From: Thioploca sp.
GTDB taxonomy: Bacteria > Pseudomonadota > Gammaproteobacteria > Beggiatoales > Beggiatoaceae
Length of the DNA: 64,000 nt
Direction: 5' to 3'
Assembly (NCBI GenBank): GCA_012032555.1
Contig: JAAUSR010000001.1
Span: forward strand, 97,604 to 161,603
Below, one piece after another: positions 18,090 through 26,881 of this stretch. The notes below the pieces were generated by a model. The model saw only the letters and a program-made list of their open reading frames with translations, had not been told where the DNA came from and made no database searches. Within the stretch, counting starts at the first letter, position 1; each line of letters begins with the position of its first letter. Position numbers and translations under genes: made by a program.

Positions 18090-18635
18090 TTAATCAACTA
18101 GAAAATGGTTAACAAAGTCAGCTAAATCATTATATATTGGTACATCGTCAAAACCGACCATTTCATCTACGGTTTGCTTACCCTTACCCGTTAATACCAA
18201 GATCGGTTTAGCACCTGAAGCAATGGCCGCTTGTAAATCACAAAGTGAATCACCTATGACCGGTATATTGACTAAAGAAATACCCAAGCGATTAGCAATA
18301 TCTTGAAACATACCGGGTCGTGGTTTACGACATTGGCATTCTTCTTTGGGATGGTGTGGACAAAAGAAAACTGCTTCAATAGTACCACCCACATCTTCTA
18401 AGAATTTGTGCATCTTATGATGAATTTGATGCAAATCATCCAAAGTAAATAAGCCACGTGATAGTCCCGATTGGTTAGTCACTACAACAATTCGATAACC
18501 GGCTTGATTCAATTTGGCAATGGCTTCCAAACTACCGGGAATTGCTTCCCATTCATCAGGAGATTTAATAAATTCATCGGAATCATGATTAATTACACCA
18601 TCTCTATCAAGAATGATCAATTGTTGCATAGCCAT
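18090..18635 (-). CDS. gmhB: D-glycero-beta-D-manno-heptose-1,7-bisphosphate 7-phosphatase
   Basis: This 181-residue HAD phosphatase acts in ADP-heptose (LPS inner core) synthesis. Motif I is ILDRDGVINHDSDEFI, motif II VVVTNQSGLSRG. The CPHHPKEECQCRKPRPGM segment is the GmhB-specific zinc loop with a Cys-His arrangement, and IGDSLCDLQAA is the last HAD motif. Length and motif order are those of GmhB rather than HisB. Translation may start at MAMQQ (18635) or at the Met two codons on. It is convergent with bioD, with 20 bp between stop codons. Confidence 0.9.
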   Translation of the reverse strand: MAMQQLIILDRDGVINHDSDEFIKSPDEWEAIPGSLEAIAKLNQAGYRIVVVTNQSGLSRGLFTLDDLHQIHHKMHKFLEDVGGTIEAVFFCPHHPKEECQCRKPRPGMFQDIANRLGISLVNIPVIGDSLCDLQAAIASGAKPILVLTGKGKQTVDEMVGFDDVPIYNDLADFVNHFLVD

Positions 18636-18765
18636 GTTAAGCGTTAAGAATTCAAATTATTCTATAATATGTATGATATAAATTATTTTAGCTTATTATT
18701 CATTAAGTTTATATAATAAATTGCAGTGATTTATTATTAGTTTTTAGGCGTTAGAGAATCTGTGT

Positions 18766-19728
18766 ATGAAGCAACGAATAGGTATTTGCACCAATTTTGG
18801 TAATTGTCCTACGGCTGACAGCAAAAGGAAAGTACCCATTACCGGTGGTGAAGATTTTTGTCCCAGTTGTGGTAGTCAATTAACCGAATACCGATCTGCT
18901 AAACGTTCACTCACTGGGTTGACTGGGTGGGTTTTCTGGTTATTTATTTTAATCGGAATATTGTTCTTGACCGGGCAATATTTAAATTTCAATTCATTAT
19001 TATCAATAAGTCATGTTAAGAAAATACCGTTGTTGACCAACCAAAACTGCTTATTAGATCAAAGTCCGACTCAGGATCAAATTGTCCAGGTACAGCAAAT
19101 GTTACCGATGACTTATGTCCCGGCATTAACTAAATACCCCATACCGCGTGATATTCACCCATGGATGAAAACCGTGGATCAAATAACTCAAGAAGCTTTT
19201 TTTATCATGCGTCGAGAAGTCACCATTGGTGAATTTAAACGTTATGTTGCCAACCTTGTAGAAGCAGAAAGAACTCAATTCGGTTATGATTGGCAACAAG
19301 ATAGAAATGGCGTACCCCTTCCGGATGATTATCCGGTTAGTTCAATATCTTGGACAGCGGCTCAAAGTTATGCTAATTGGCTGACTCAAGTAACGGGTTG
19401 TTATCTTGCTTTACCAACCTATAATCAATGGATAGCGGCTGTCGTGCAATATGCGCAACCGGAACAAGCTATTACCCGTCAACAGGCCCAATCGCAATTT
19501 TTACATCCTATTCAACGTCCACCAGTACCCGATAACATAGTTGACTTATTAGGTAATTTGCGTGAATGGTCTATTGATACCAGCAGTAGTGAACAAGCGT
19601 GTCCTAATAATGGGCATTATATTTTAGGTGAGGATTATAAAACTTGGTTACAATATATTGGTGGACAGCCGACTTGCGAAACAATGGCATTGGATACTAT
19701 CGGATTTCGGTTAGTACGCTTGCCATAA
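18766..19728 (+). CDS. Membrane-anchored zinc-ribbon protein with formylglycine-generating-enzyme-like (SUMF1) domain
   Basis: The 320-residue protein begins with a Cys-rich module (CTNFGNC ... FCPSCG, likely a zinc ribbon). It then has one transmembrane helix at about residues 55-75 (WVFWLFILIGILFLTG) and an extracytoplasmic FGE/SUMF1-like domain: FFIMRREVTIGEFKRYV, YPVSSISWTAAQSYANWL, LPTYNQWIAA, VDLLGNLREWSID, and the end IGFRLVRLP. This domain belongs to the C-type-lectin-like FGE fold. True FGE needs a Cys pair that I cannot verify here, so it is more likely a binding or scaffold version. The combination of N-terminal zinc ribbon, membrane helix and FGE domain is uncommon. Confidence 0.75.
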   Translation: MKQRIGICTNFGNCPTADSKRKVPITGGEDFCPSCGSQLTEYRSAKRSLTGLTGWVFWLFILIGILFLTGQYLNFNSLLSISHVKKIPLLTNQNCLLDQSPTQDQIVQVQQMLPMTYVPALTKYPIPRDIHPWMKTVDQITQEAFFIMRREVTIGEFKRYVANLVEAERTQFGYDWQQDRNGVPLPDDYPVSSISWTAAQSYANWLTQVTGCYLALPTYNQWIAAVVQYAQPEQAITRQQAQSQFLHPIQRPPVPDNIVDLLGNLREWSIDTSSSEQACPNNGHYILGEDYKTWLQYIGGQPTCETMALDTIGFRLVRLP

Positions 19729-20117
19729 AATAAATTCTGGTCATTTCCTGCTGAGGCTGTTTAAAAAAACAGCCCCCCTTATGTCGTTACCATGATAACT
19801 TGCCCTAAATTAGGCGATTTTCTCACCGAGAAAAAATTTGCAGATCGATTCCTTATTTTGCGCTAAAATACCCTGAATGAGCATATTGTTAAGTTTTTGT
19901 AAATAAAATAGTATTTATTTATGTATTATTAACTCAATAAATTTAGATATCTTTTTTTACCCAAAATGGGTTATAAATTAATACTAAAATTCTAACAACC
20001 TCAACTAACGACTAAGCTTAAAACGTATGGAGTGGAATGGTGAGTCCATTAGCTATTCCCGCTGTCACCCCCAAAGCAAAAGTCGAATAATTAAGTGATT
20101 TTTTCAAGGAGTGATAT
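19729..20117 (+). other. Intergenic region before glgA with a possible 17-codon leader ORF
   Basis: A hairpin GGCTGTTT/AAACAGCC sits at 19755-19774, without a T-run, so it is at best a weak terminator. At 20037-20090 there is a 17-codon frame (MVSPLAIPAVTPKAKVE) with a TGGAGTGG sequence directly before ATG, ending 27 bp before the glgA ATG. The interval otherwise shows only AT-rich sequence that probably contains the glgA promoter. Confidence 0.35.
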
Positions 20118-21590
20118 ATGTACATCGTTATGGTTGCTTCTGAATGCGCTCCCGTATCTAAAGTTGGTGGCTTGGCTGATGTCGTCTATGGTCTCAGTCG
20201 CGAATTGGAAATTCGAGGTAACGATGTAGAAATTATCTTACCAAAATATGATTGCATGCGGTATGACCACATTTGGGGTCTTCATATTGCCTTTCAAGAT
20301 TTGTGGGTGCCTTGGTGGAATGGTGCTATTCATTGCTCAGTTTGGTTTGGATCCGTCCATGGGCGAAAATGCTTCTTTATTGAACCTCACTCTAATGATA
20401 ACTTCTTTAAGCGCAATGCTTTCTATGGTTATCCTGACGACGCGCTACGCTTTGCATTTTTTAGTAAAGCCGCATTAGAGTTTATCCTGAAAAGTAATAA
20501 ACGTCCTGATGTTATTCATTGTCATGATTGGCAAGCCGGGCTAGTACCCGTTTTACTATTTGAAATATATAAATATCTTGGGCTAGAAAATCAAAGAATC
20601 TGTTATACCATTCATAATTTTCGTTACCAGGGTATTACGGGTATGGATATTTTGTCAGCAACTCAGTTAAATCGCCCGGCTTATTACCTTCACCACGACC
20701 GTCTGCGTGATAATGTCCATCCCAATGCGTTAAATTTTATGAAAGGTGGCATTGTGTATTCTAATTTTGTGACAACTGTTTCACCCAAACACGCTTGGGA
20801 GGCACATCATACTGATCAAGGACATGGATTAGGTGATACTTTACATATCCATCAAAATAAATTCGGTGGTATTCTTAATGGATTAGATTATGAAGTTTGG
20901 AATCCAGAAATTGATCCTTTAATTCCTTGTCACTATAGTATTAACCAGTTAGATAATAAATACGGTAACAAACAAGCCTTGCGTGATAGATTGTTATTAC
21001 GTCAAGATTTTAAACCAATTATTGCCTATGTAGGTAGATTGGACGTTCAAAAAGGCGTTCATCTCATTCGCCATGGACTATTTTACTCATTGTGGAATAA
21101 TGCGCAATTTGTCTTGTTGGGTTCTAGTCCGGAAACCAGTATTAATAATGAATTTTGGCGGCTAAAACAAGAGCTTAATGATAACCCAGATTGTCATTTA
21201 GAAATTGGTTTTAATGAAGAATTAGCTCATTTGATCTACGCCGGTGCAGATATGATTATTATGCCAAGCCTTTATGAACCTTGCGGCTTAGCTCAAATGA
21301 TTGCATTGAGATATGGGACTGTTCCTATTGTTCGAGCGGTGGGTGGTTTAATAGACACGATCTTTGATCGAGACTATTCTGACAAACCAATTACGGCTCG
21401 CAATGGCTATGTTTTTTATGAAGCCAATTATCTTGGCATCGAACAGGCTATAAAACGTGCAATTGGTTTATGGTATGCTTATTCAAATGAATTTCATAAA
21501 CTGATTATTCAAGGAATGCAGTATAATTACTCCTGGCACTTATCGGGTCAACATTATCTCAATATCTATGAACATATTCGCAATAAATAA
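20118..21590 (+). CDS. glgA: Glycogen synthase (ADP-glucose type)
   Basis: GlgA elongates alpha-1,4-glucan from ADP-glucose (GT5). The 490-residue length is typical. The N-terminal nucleotide-binding signature is SKVGGLADVVYGLSREL. DVIHCHDWQAGLVP and TIHNFRYQG follow, then GGILNGLDYEVWNPEID, AYVGRLDVQKG, and the C-terminal catalytic segment MPSLYEPCGLAQMIALRYGTVPIVR with GGLIDTI. AAGGAGTG precedes ATG. It is followed 117 bp later by a GH57 enzyme on the same strand, making a glycogen-metabolism pair. glgB, glgC and glgP are not present here. Confidence 0.95.
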   Translation: MYIVMVASECAPVSKVGGLADVVYGLSRELEIRGNDVEIILPKYDCMRYDHIWGLHIAFQDLWVPWWNGAIHCSVWFGSVHGRKCFFIEPHSNDNFFKRNAFYGYPDDALRFAFFSKAALEFILKSNKRPDVIHCHDWQAGLVPVLLFEIYKYLGLENQRICYTIHNFRYQGITGMDILSATQLNRPAYYLHHDRLRDNVHPNALNFMKGGIVYSNFVTTVSPKHAWEAHHTDQGHGLGDTLHIHQNKFGGILNGLDYEVWNPEIDPLIPCHYSINQLDNKYGNKQALRDRLLLRQDFKPIIAYVGRLDVQKGVHLIRHGLFYSLWNNAQFVLLGSSPETSINNEFWRLKQELNDNPDCHLEIGFNEELAHLIYAGADMIIMPSLYEPCGLAQMIALRYGTVPIVRAVGGLIDTIFDRDYSDKPITARNGYVFYEANYLGIEQAIKRAIGLWYAYSNEFHKLIIQGMQYNYSWHLSGQHYLNIYEHIRNK

Positions 21591-21707
21591 GCGAATTTGT
21601 TGTCAGTTATTCGGATTAATGATTGAGCATATCACTGATAACTGTTCATTGATAACTGGATATGCAACTTAACTCATACGACTACCTCGTTCTCACTAAC
21701 TGCCAAT

Positions 21708-23195
21708 ATGGATAATTCAGCAATGGTAAAAAATCCTTTAACTCACCCAGATAATTCATCAAAAACATTCACTGAGAATACCAAAAAGTCTTTACCTCAA
21801 TCGGCTACAACCGCGTCAGCTCCAATTGAGAAATCACTAAGCCCTATAATCAAACCGAAAGAAGAAGTTTGGCCTTATTTTCCTGATTGGGAAGGGGATC
21901 TACATTCAGAATATATTAATGGATTACCTAATGTTTGTGGTTCAGAGCGGCTTCTAGAAAAAAACTTACAAACCAGTCAAACACAGCCTATTTTTCTGCC
22001 AGAGAGCCATATTGATTTTGGGCGAATTCGTAGTGCTTGTGCTATCGCGTTACATATGCATCAACCTTTAATTCCAGCTGGTGGAGCAGATTTAAAAACA
22101 GCCGAAATTATCAGTAACTTAAAATATATGATGGAAAATCAGTATATTGGTGACAACCATAATGCACCTATTTTTCATTGGTGTTACAAACGTATAGGAG
22201 AATTTATTCCTCAATTGGTCAATGAAGGTAAACAACCTCGAATTATGTTGGAATATTCGGGTACCTTATTTCATGGGTTACGCCATATGGGATTGCATGA
22301 TGTGTTCGACAATTTGAAAACCATCACGTGTGATCATAATTATCGACGCACGGTGGAATGGTTGGGTTGTCCATGGGGTCATGCGGTAGCGCCTTCTACG
22401 CCAGTACAAGATTACCGTCTTCATGTTCGCGCTTGGCAACACCATTTTGCGACGATTTTTGGTATGGATGCCTTAAGCCGAGTACGTGGCTTTTCTCCCT
22501 CAGAAATGGCTTTACCGAATCATCCCGATGTTGCTTATGAATTTGTAAAAATTCTGCTTGATTGTGGTTATCAATGGGTTTTAGTACAGGAACACTCGGT
22601 TGAACGTTCAGAAAATGGCCATGGTCCAGATCGTCCGCATATTCCTCATGTACTCAAGTGTACCAATTCGCGTGGCGAAACGGCCCAAATTATTGCCATT
22701 ATTAAAACCCAAGGTAGTGATACTAAGTTAGTTGCCCAGATGCAACCCTATTATGAAGCCAGAGGGTTATCGCGTGAAAAATTAACCGGTAAGCTAATCC
22801 CACCATTAGTAACTCAAATTGCCGATGGTGAAAATGGGGGAGTAATGATGAATGAGTTTCCTCATAAATTTTTTGAAGTAGCTAATGATTGCTCTGGTTC
22901 TGATGTTCCCATGATGAATGTAACTGAGTATTTAGAACATTTGTTTGCTATGGGTATTCAGGAAAAAGACCTTCCGGTTGTACAGCCAATTATGCAAAAG
23001 CGGATTTGGGACCGCTTCCGTCCTGGTGATGGTCCCGAAAAAATGACTAAAGTTATTGAGGAACTTAAGCAAGAAGATAGTCGATTTCATATGGAAGGTG
23101 GTAGTTGGACTAACAATATTTCTTGGGTACATGGCTATGAAAATGTCCTTGGTCCAATGGAAAAATTAAGTTCACTTTTTCATGAAAATTTTTAA
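21708..23195 (+). CDS. Glycoside hydrolase family 57 enzyme (frame broken near the C-terminus)
   Basis: The 495 residues read here cover a GH57 (alpha-amylase/4-alpha-glucanotransferase/branching-type) catalytic barrel. It has ALHMHQPLIPAGG near the start, MLEYSGTLFHGLRHMG, GFSPSEMALPNHPD (candidate nucleophile Glu) and GENGGVMMNEFPHKF (candidate acid/base region). The first ~100 residues are a low-complexity extension. The frame ends at TAA 23193-23195 within T5A3, but the +1 frame continues at once with the expected GH57 C-terminus (next feature). Dropping one T gives a 548-residue protein. Pairing with glgA suggests glycogen branching or turnover. Confidence 0.85.
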   Translation: MDNSAMVKNPLTHPDNSSKTFTENTKKSLPQSATTASAPIEKSLSPIIKPKEEVWPYFPDWEGDLHSEYINGLPNVCGSERLLEKNLQTSQTQPIFLPESHIDFGRIRSACAIALHMHQPLIPAGGADLKTAEIISNLKYMMENQYIGDNHNAPIFHWCYKRIGEFIPQLVNEGKQPRIMLEYSGTLFHGLRHMGLHDVFDNLKTITCDHNYRRTVEWLGCPWGHAVAPSTPVQDYRLHVRAWQHHFATIFGMDALSRVRGFSPSEMALPNHPDVAYEFVKILLDCGYQWVLVQEHSVERSENGHGPDRPHIPHVLKCTNSRGETAQIIAIIKTQGSDTKLVAQMQPYYEARGLSREKLTGKLIPPLVTQIADGENGGVMMNEFPHKFFEVANDCSGSDVPMMNVTEYLEHLFAMGIQEKDLPVVQPIMQKRIWDRFRPGDGPEKMTKVIEELKQEDSRFHMEGGSWTNNISWVHGYENVLGPMEKLSSLFHENF

Positions 23196-23196
23196 A

Positions 23197-23355
23197 GGAC
23201 ATGTTCCCTCTAATGAGCATCGGTATCGTAATGCGTTATTTCATTTGATGGTTTCACAAACGAGTTGTTATCGTTATTGGGGGCAAGGATTATGGACTGA
23301 CTATGGTCAAGAAGTGTGTCGACGGGCACATGATATTCTCGTTTATGATTTTTAG
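23197..23355 (+). pseudogene. C-terminal tail of the GH57 enzyme in the +1 frame
   Basis: This 52-codon open stretch has no start of its own. It encodes NEHRYRNALFHLMVSQTSCY, then RYWGQGLWTDYGQEVCRRA, and ends at TAG 23353-23355. The W-G-Q-G-x-W-T-D-Y-G pattern is the usual C-terminal end of this GH57 subgroup and belongs to the preceding gene. Removing one T of the run 23189-23193 joins the two frames without losing residues. Confidence 0.8.
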
Positions 23356-23501
23356 TCGTAACTAAAATTGTATTTAAATATCTTAGTAAAACAGAATAGT
23401 ACTTTTTTATAAGGGCTATTTTTATATCAATTTAGCGAAGACTGGTAAGTCCTTTTGCCAGTCCTAGCCTATTTCAACTTATTTCATTTCTTCATAATTA
23501 T

Positions 23502-24308
23502 TTATTTTGAATTGATTGCCAATTTAGTTTTAGCAGATTCTTTCCTAAATTCCTTGATATAGAGAATGAATAAGAATACACTTCCTAATAAATACCTTTT
23601 CCACATTCTCCTGGGTTCTAGCCATACGCGGTGCAACCATTCTAGCCCTGTTTTTTGTAGAAAACGAGGTGCTCTCTTCTTGATACCGACATAAAACTCC
23701 GCAGAAGCACCTAACAGTAAAAAGAGCGGTGAATCTATCCGTTCCGCTTGTAATTGAGCATGAAGAGCTAATCCCAGTAATTCTTGTTTAGGAAAACCAA
23801 CGCCGATAATGACATACTTTGGTCTGAATTTTTTAATTCTATCCAAATTATCGGTACATATTTTATCGAATTCAACACTGTCTACCTGAAAAAAAGGTGG
23901 CGTATAATAAGTAATATTCTCGTAATCTTGTTTTAGTTTTATTCCCACCCGTTCTTCACTGACAATGACTAAAATTTTTTCTTGTTCTTGTTTAGCATGT
24001 TGCCATATCAAAGGAAATAAATCACTTCCCGTTAAGCGGGCTTGTAACGGTTTACGAACTAATCGACTAAACAACATAATAGACTGACCATCTGGCAAAA
24101 TGAATAAAGCTTGGCTCAGTTGTTTTTTTAAAGTGTGATTTTGAGGGTTATCTAATTTGATAATTTGATCCGCATTAGGGGTAACCACAAAAGGGAGTTT
24201 TTGGTCATAATCCGGGTGGTTTTGATAATCTATTAGCTGAGCTAAAAAGGCTTTATAATTACGAGCAGAAATAAAATCCAGATCGAAAAGGTTAATTTTA
24301 TAATACAT
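23502..24308 (-). CDS. WecG/TagA/CpsF-family glycosyltransferase (GT26)
   Basis: The 268-residue protein matches GT26 enzymes that transfer an N-acetylated hexosaminuronic or mannosamine sugar to a lipid-linked acceptor. Marks are VVTPNADQIIKLD (donor/acceptor site with the conserved Asp in T-x-N-x-x-x), ILPDGQSIMLFSR, RLTGSDLFPLI, YVIIGVGFPKQE, LLLGASAEFYVG and the basic C-terminal GLEWLHRVWLEPRRMWKRYL. The C-terminus adds a hydrophobic segment (LLGSVFLFILYI) that may hold it at the inner membrane. It is downstream of an epimerase and a B12/radical SAM gene on the same strand, suggesting a glycan or glycolipid pathway. Confidence 0.88.
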   Translation of the reverse strand: MYYKINLFDLDFISARNYKAFLAQLIDYQNHPDYDQKLPFVVTPNADQIIKLDNPQNHTLKKQLSQALFILPDGQSIMLFSRLVRKPLQARLTGSDLFPLIWQHAKQEQEKILVIVSEERVGIKLKQDYENITYYTPPFFQVDSVEFDKICTDNLDRIKKFRPKYVIIGVGFPKQELLGLALHAQLQAERIDSPLFLLLGASAEFYVGIKKRAPRFLQKTGLEWLHRVWLEPRRMWKRYLLGSVFLFILYIKEFRKESAKTKLAINSK

Positions 24309-24397
24309 GTTGTCTGCAACTCAGTTTTAAAATAGCTATAAATTAAAAGCTTTGCTTCCTTGGTTCCATTGGCATAGTAAGGAAAAATTATGCTAAT

Positions 24398-25179
24398 TTA
24401 ACGCGTTAATTGAAACGGTAAAATGATAACTTTGTCTGGTTGTGGTAAAGACTGATATTGTAATTGAGTATAGTTGATTGTACGTATTATCTTAGGAAGG
24501 AAAAACCAGTCAGGTAAAGTAGGTAGTGGAATTAGGAAAGTATTATATTGGCGTGAGATCTGTTTAGCTAAATCCCAAACCCAACAAGGCGTGTCACCCA
24601 CGATGTTAAAAATCTTTTGCCGATTATTATCTTGAATTAAATCAATGATTGTTTCAGCTATATCGGATACTAACACGGGTAGATGAAGATTGCCAGGGTA
24701 AAGCATTACTGTTACTAATTTATGCGCGATGTGTTTCTCTAATCGCTCAGCATCACCTTTACCCTCCCAAGACCAAATTAAGCTTGGACGGATGATAATA
24801 GCCTTGGAACCGAGCAAATTTTTTTCTGCTCGCCGCTTAGTGAGTGTATAACGATCCTGAAGACTATTTACCATAACACTGATAGAACTGATGTGGATAA
24901 AAATCCCCTTAGGATTAAGCGAACGAAATATTAACTCGAATTGACTAGGAAACTCAGCATTAACATATTCTTCTAATTCAGTTTGAGGATAACGACTCAC
25001 TGCAGTATGAACTAGAACGTCTAATGGGGAAGGCGTTAGTAATTGCTGAATATAAAAAGGATTTTTAATTTCCGGGGTACGAGGCAAAGTAATCCCGGTG
25101 ACTTGATAGCCTTTTTTTGGCTAGCTGTAGTAAGCGCTGTTCCTAAAAAACCGGTTATTCCGGTAATCCCAATTTGCAT
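24398..25179 (-). CDS. NAD(P)-dependent epimerase/dehydratase-like protein, frame broken near N-terminus
   Basis: From ATG 25179 the minus strand encodes a Rossmann start, MQIGITGITGFLGTAL, with the G-x-x-G-x-x-G dinucleotide motif. The frame then breaks in an A7 run (T7 at 25112-25118 on the given strand) and continues one frame over as GYQVTGITLPRTPEIKN, open to 24398. Adding one A gives 260 residues. The SDR-type active site is visible as ISSISVMV with Y-T-L-T-K (YxxxK), followed by IIIRPSLIWSW. It is an extended/atypical SDR acting on nucleotide sugars or related substrates. It lies between the radical SAM and the WecG-like genes. Confidence 0.75.
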
Positions 25180-25227
25180 AACCAGAGTAAATTAAACTTG
25201 TTACACTTAAATAGCCCTGTTTAAACC

Positions 25228-26586
25228 TCAATTTACACTTTTGCGGTGAAAAAACTTTTTAGCAAACTTGGATAATAACCATGAAGGTCTGGTGTAATAA
25301 CGTGAATAAGCCAAATTAAGTACTTGACGCATTTGTGAAGGGGAAAGGTTATCGTGTTGAAAAACCAAGTGCCATTGCGTGAAATCTTCATATTGCGTAG
25401 TGAGTAACTTATCTTGATATTGAGTAAAAATGGGCGTCTGTGGATACGGCGTAAACACACTGAATTGAGCGCCATAGCTATTAATTTTTAAGGCGTAATC
25501 AATCGTCTTTTTACAATCTGCTACCGTTTCTCCAGGTAACCCAAACATATAAAAACAGGTAACCGCTATACCTTGTTTTTCCAACAAGTGAATTTTTTGA
25601 AGTTGCTCATCACTTTTAATTGAATAACGTTTAACACCGTCGAGTAAATGAATATCTGGTGATTCAATGCCTACTTTTATCATCACTAAACCCGCTTGTT
25701 TCAACAAATCAACTAATTCTGCATCCATGTTTTTGAGATGAGTTTCTATAATAAATTTAAATTTTCTGCCACTAGCCAGAATCTCCTCACATAGTTGAAC
25801 AGTTTTCTGCCGATTGATCGAAAAAACGGGATCGCGAAACATAAATAATGAAACGCTCAAAGTATCTTGCCAATGACTCATTTCAGCTACAATATTTTGA
25901 GCCGATCGGGTTCTTAATTTGCGTCCTTGTTGTAATGGATAAGTACAATAATGGTAGCATGAATAAGGACAACCACGAGTTGCCAGAATGGGTAAAAAGA
26001 CTTCACCTAAACCGAGTAATTTATATTGTGGCCTGGAATTTTGAAAAATAACATCCCATGCGGGAAATTCCAGTTGATCGAGATTGGATTCGGTTTCAAC
26101 AGTCAAAACCCCTTGAGCAGATTTTAACTTTTCCAAGTCAGGGTTTTGTTTGAAAAAAAACTCCGGCTCACCACTGATAACAAAAGCACCGGCTTCCAGG
26201 TAATAGTTAGGAAGAGCAGTGGCTACTGAACCTATGGCACCGACTGAAATATGATTTTGTTTGAGCAATTGAATGAGAGCAATTTCGGTTTCATGACAGA
26301 CAATCGAAGTGGTTACCAAACAGAGATCAACTGAATTAAGTGAGGATATTTCAAATTGATTCAGGTTACCTCGGATGAATTTAACTGTATGACCTTGATT
26401 TTTAAGGACAGCTATGGTATAAACACTATATAAAGGAGGCCAATCTACGCTTTTGGCTTTCACTTTTTTGAGCAATCGAGTAATTAGCCCATTCCCATAA
26501 TCATTGACCGTTCCAAAACCGCCATTAGTGTCTTTTGAAATACGTGCTTTTCTCTCAGAATAGATGTCAATTATAGCGATAATCAT
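25228..26586 (-). CDS. B12-binding-domain radical SAM protein with CX3CX3C cluster motif
   Basis: The 452-residue protein has an N-terminal cobalamin-binding-like Rossmann half (residues ~1-180) and a radical SAM barrel. The Fe-S motif reads RGCPYSCYHYCTYP, with Cys206, Cys210 and Cys214 spaced CX3CX3C instead of the usual CX3CX2C. KVGIESPDIHLLDGVKR and YMFGLPGETVADCKKTIDYAL are standard B12-radical SAM segments. These enzymes methylate or rearrange unreactive carbons in lipids, antibiotics and pigments. The neighbours (epimerase, GT26 transferase) point to a glycan or glycolipid product. The best ribosome site is AGGGGAGA about 12 nt from ATG. Confidence 0.82.
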   Translation of the reverse strand: MIIAIIDIYSERKARISKDTNGGFGTVNDYGNGLITRLLKKVKAKSVDWPPLYSVYTIAVLKNQGHTVKFIRGNLNQFEISSLNSVDLCLVTTSIVCHETEIALIQLLKQNHISVGAIGSVATALPNYYLEAGAFVISGEPEFFFKQNPDLEKLKSAQGVLTVETESNLDQLEFPAWDVIFQNSRPQYKLLGLGEVFLPILATRGCPYSCYHYCTYPLQQGRKLRTRSAQNIVAEMSHWQDTLSVSLFMFRDPVFSINRQKTVQLCEEILASGRKFKFIIETHLKNMDAELVDLLKQAGLVMIKVGIESPDIHLLDGVKRYSIKSDEQLQKIHLLEKQGIAVTCFYMFGLPGETVADCKKTIDYALKINSYGAQFSVFTPYPQTPIFTQYQDKLLTTQYEDFTQWHLVFQHDNLSPSQMRQVLNLAYSRYYTRPSWLLSKFAKKFFHRKSVN

Positions 26587-26881
26587 AATCTTTTATCTCC
26601 CCTAAATAATTAGGTTATAGAAATTAATTTTCTAGTTATTTTATTCTGAAAGTAAAGTAAGTAACAAGACTCAAAAAATAAAAAATTGCAGTCTATTTTT
26701 AAGTAGATATCAACAACTAATTTAGTTATAAGAAATAATTCTAAACTGTAGTTATACTATAGCTATTCTCAAATCATAATTGCAAAAATAAACCAACTAT
26801 TAATCGAATAGATTAGATGGAACAATACCGAGAATAATGCTAAGCTAAAATTATTTCCTTTCATGAATAAGAATAAAGCGC

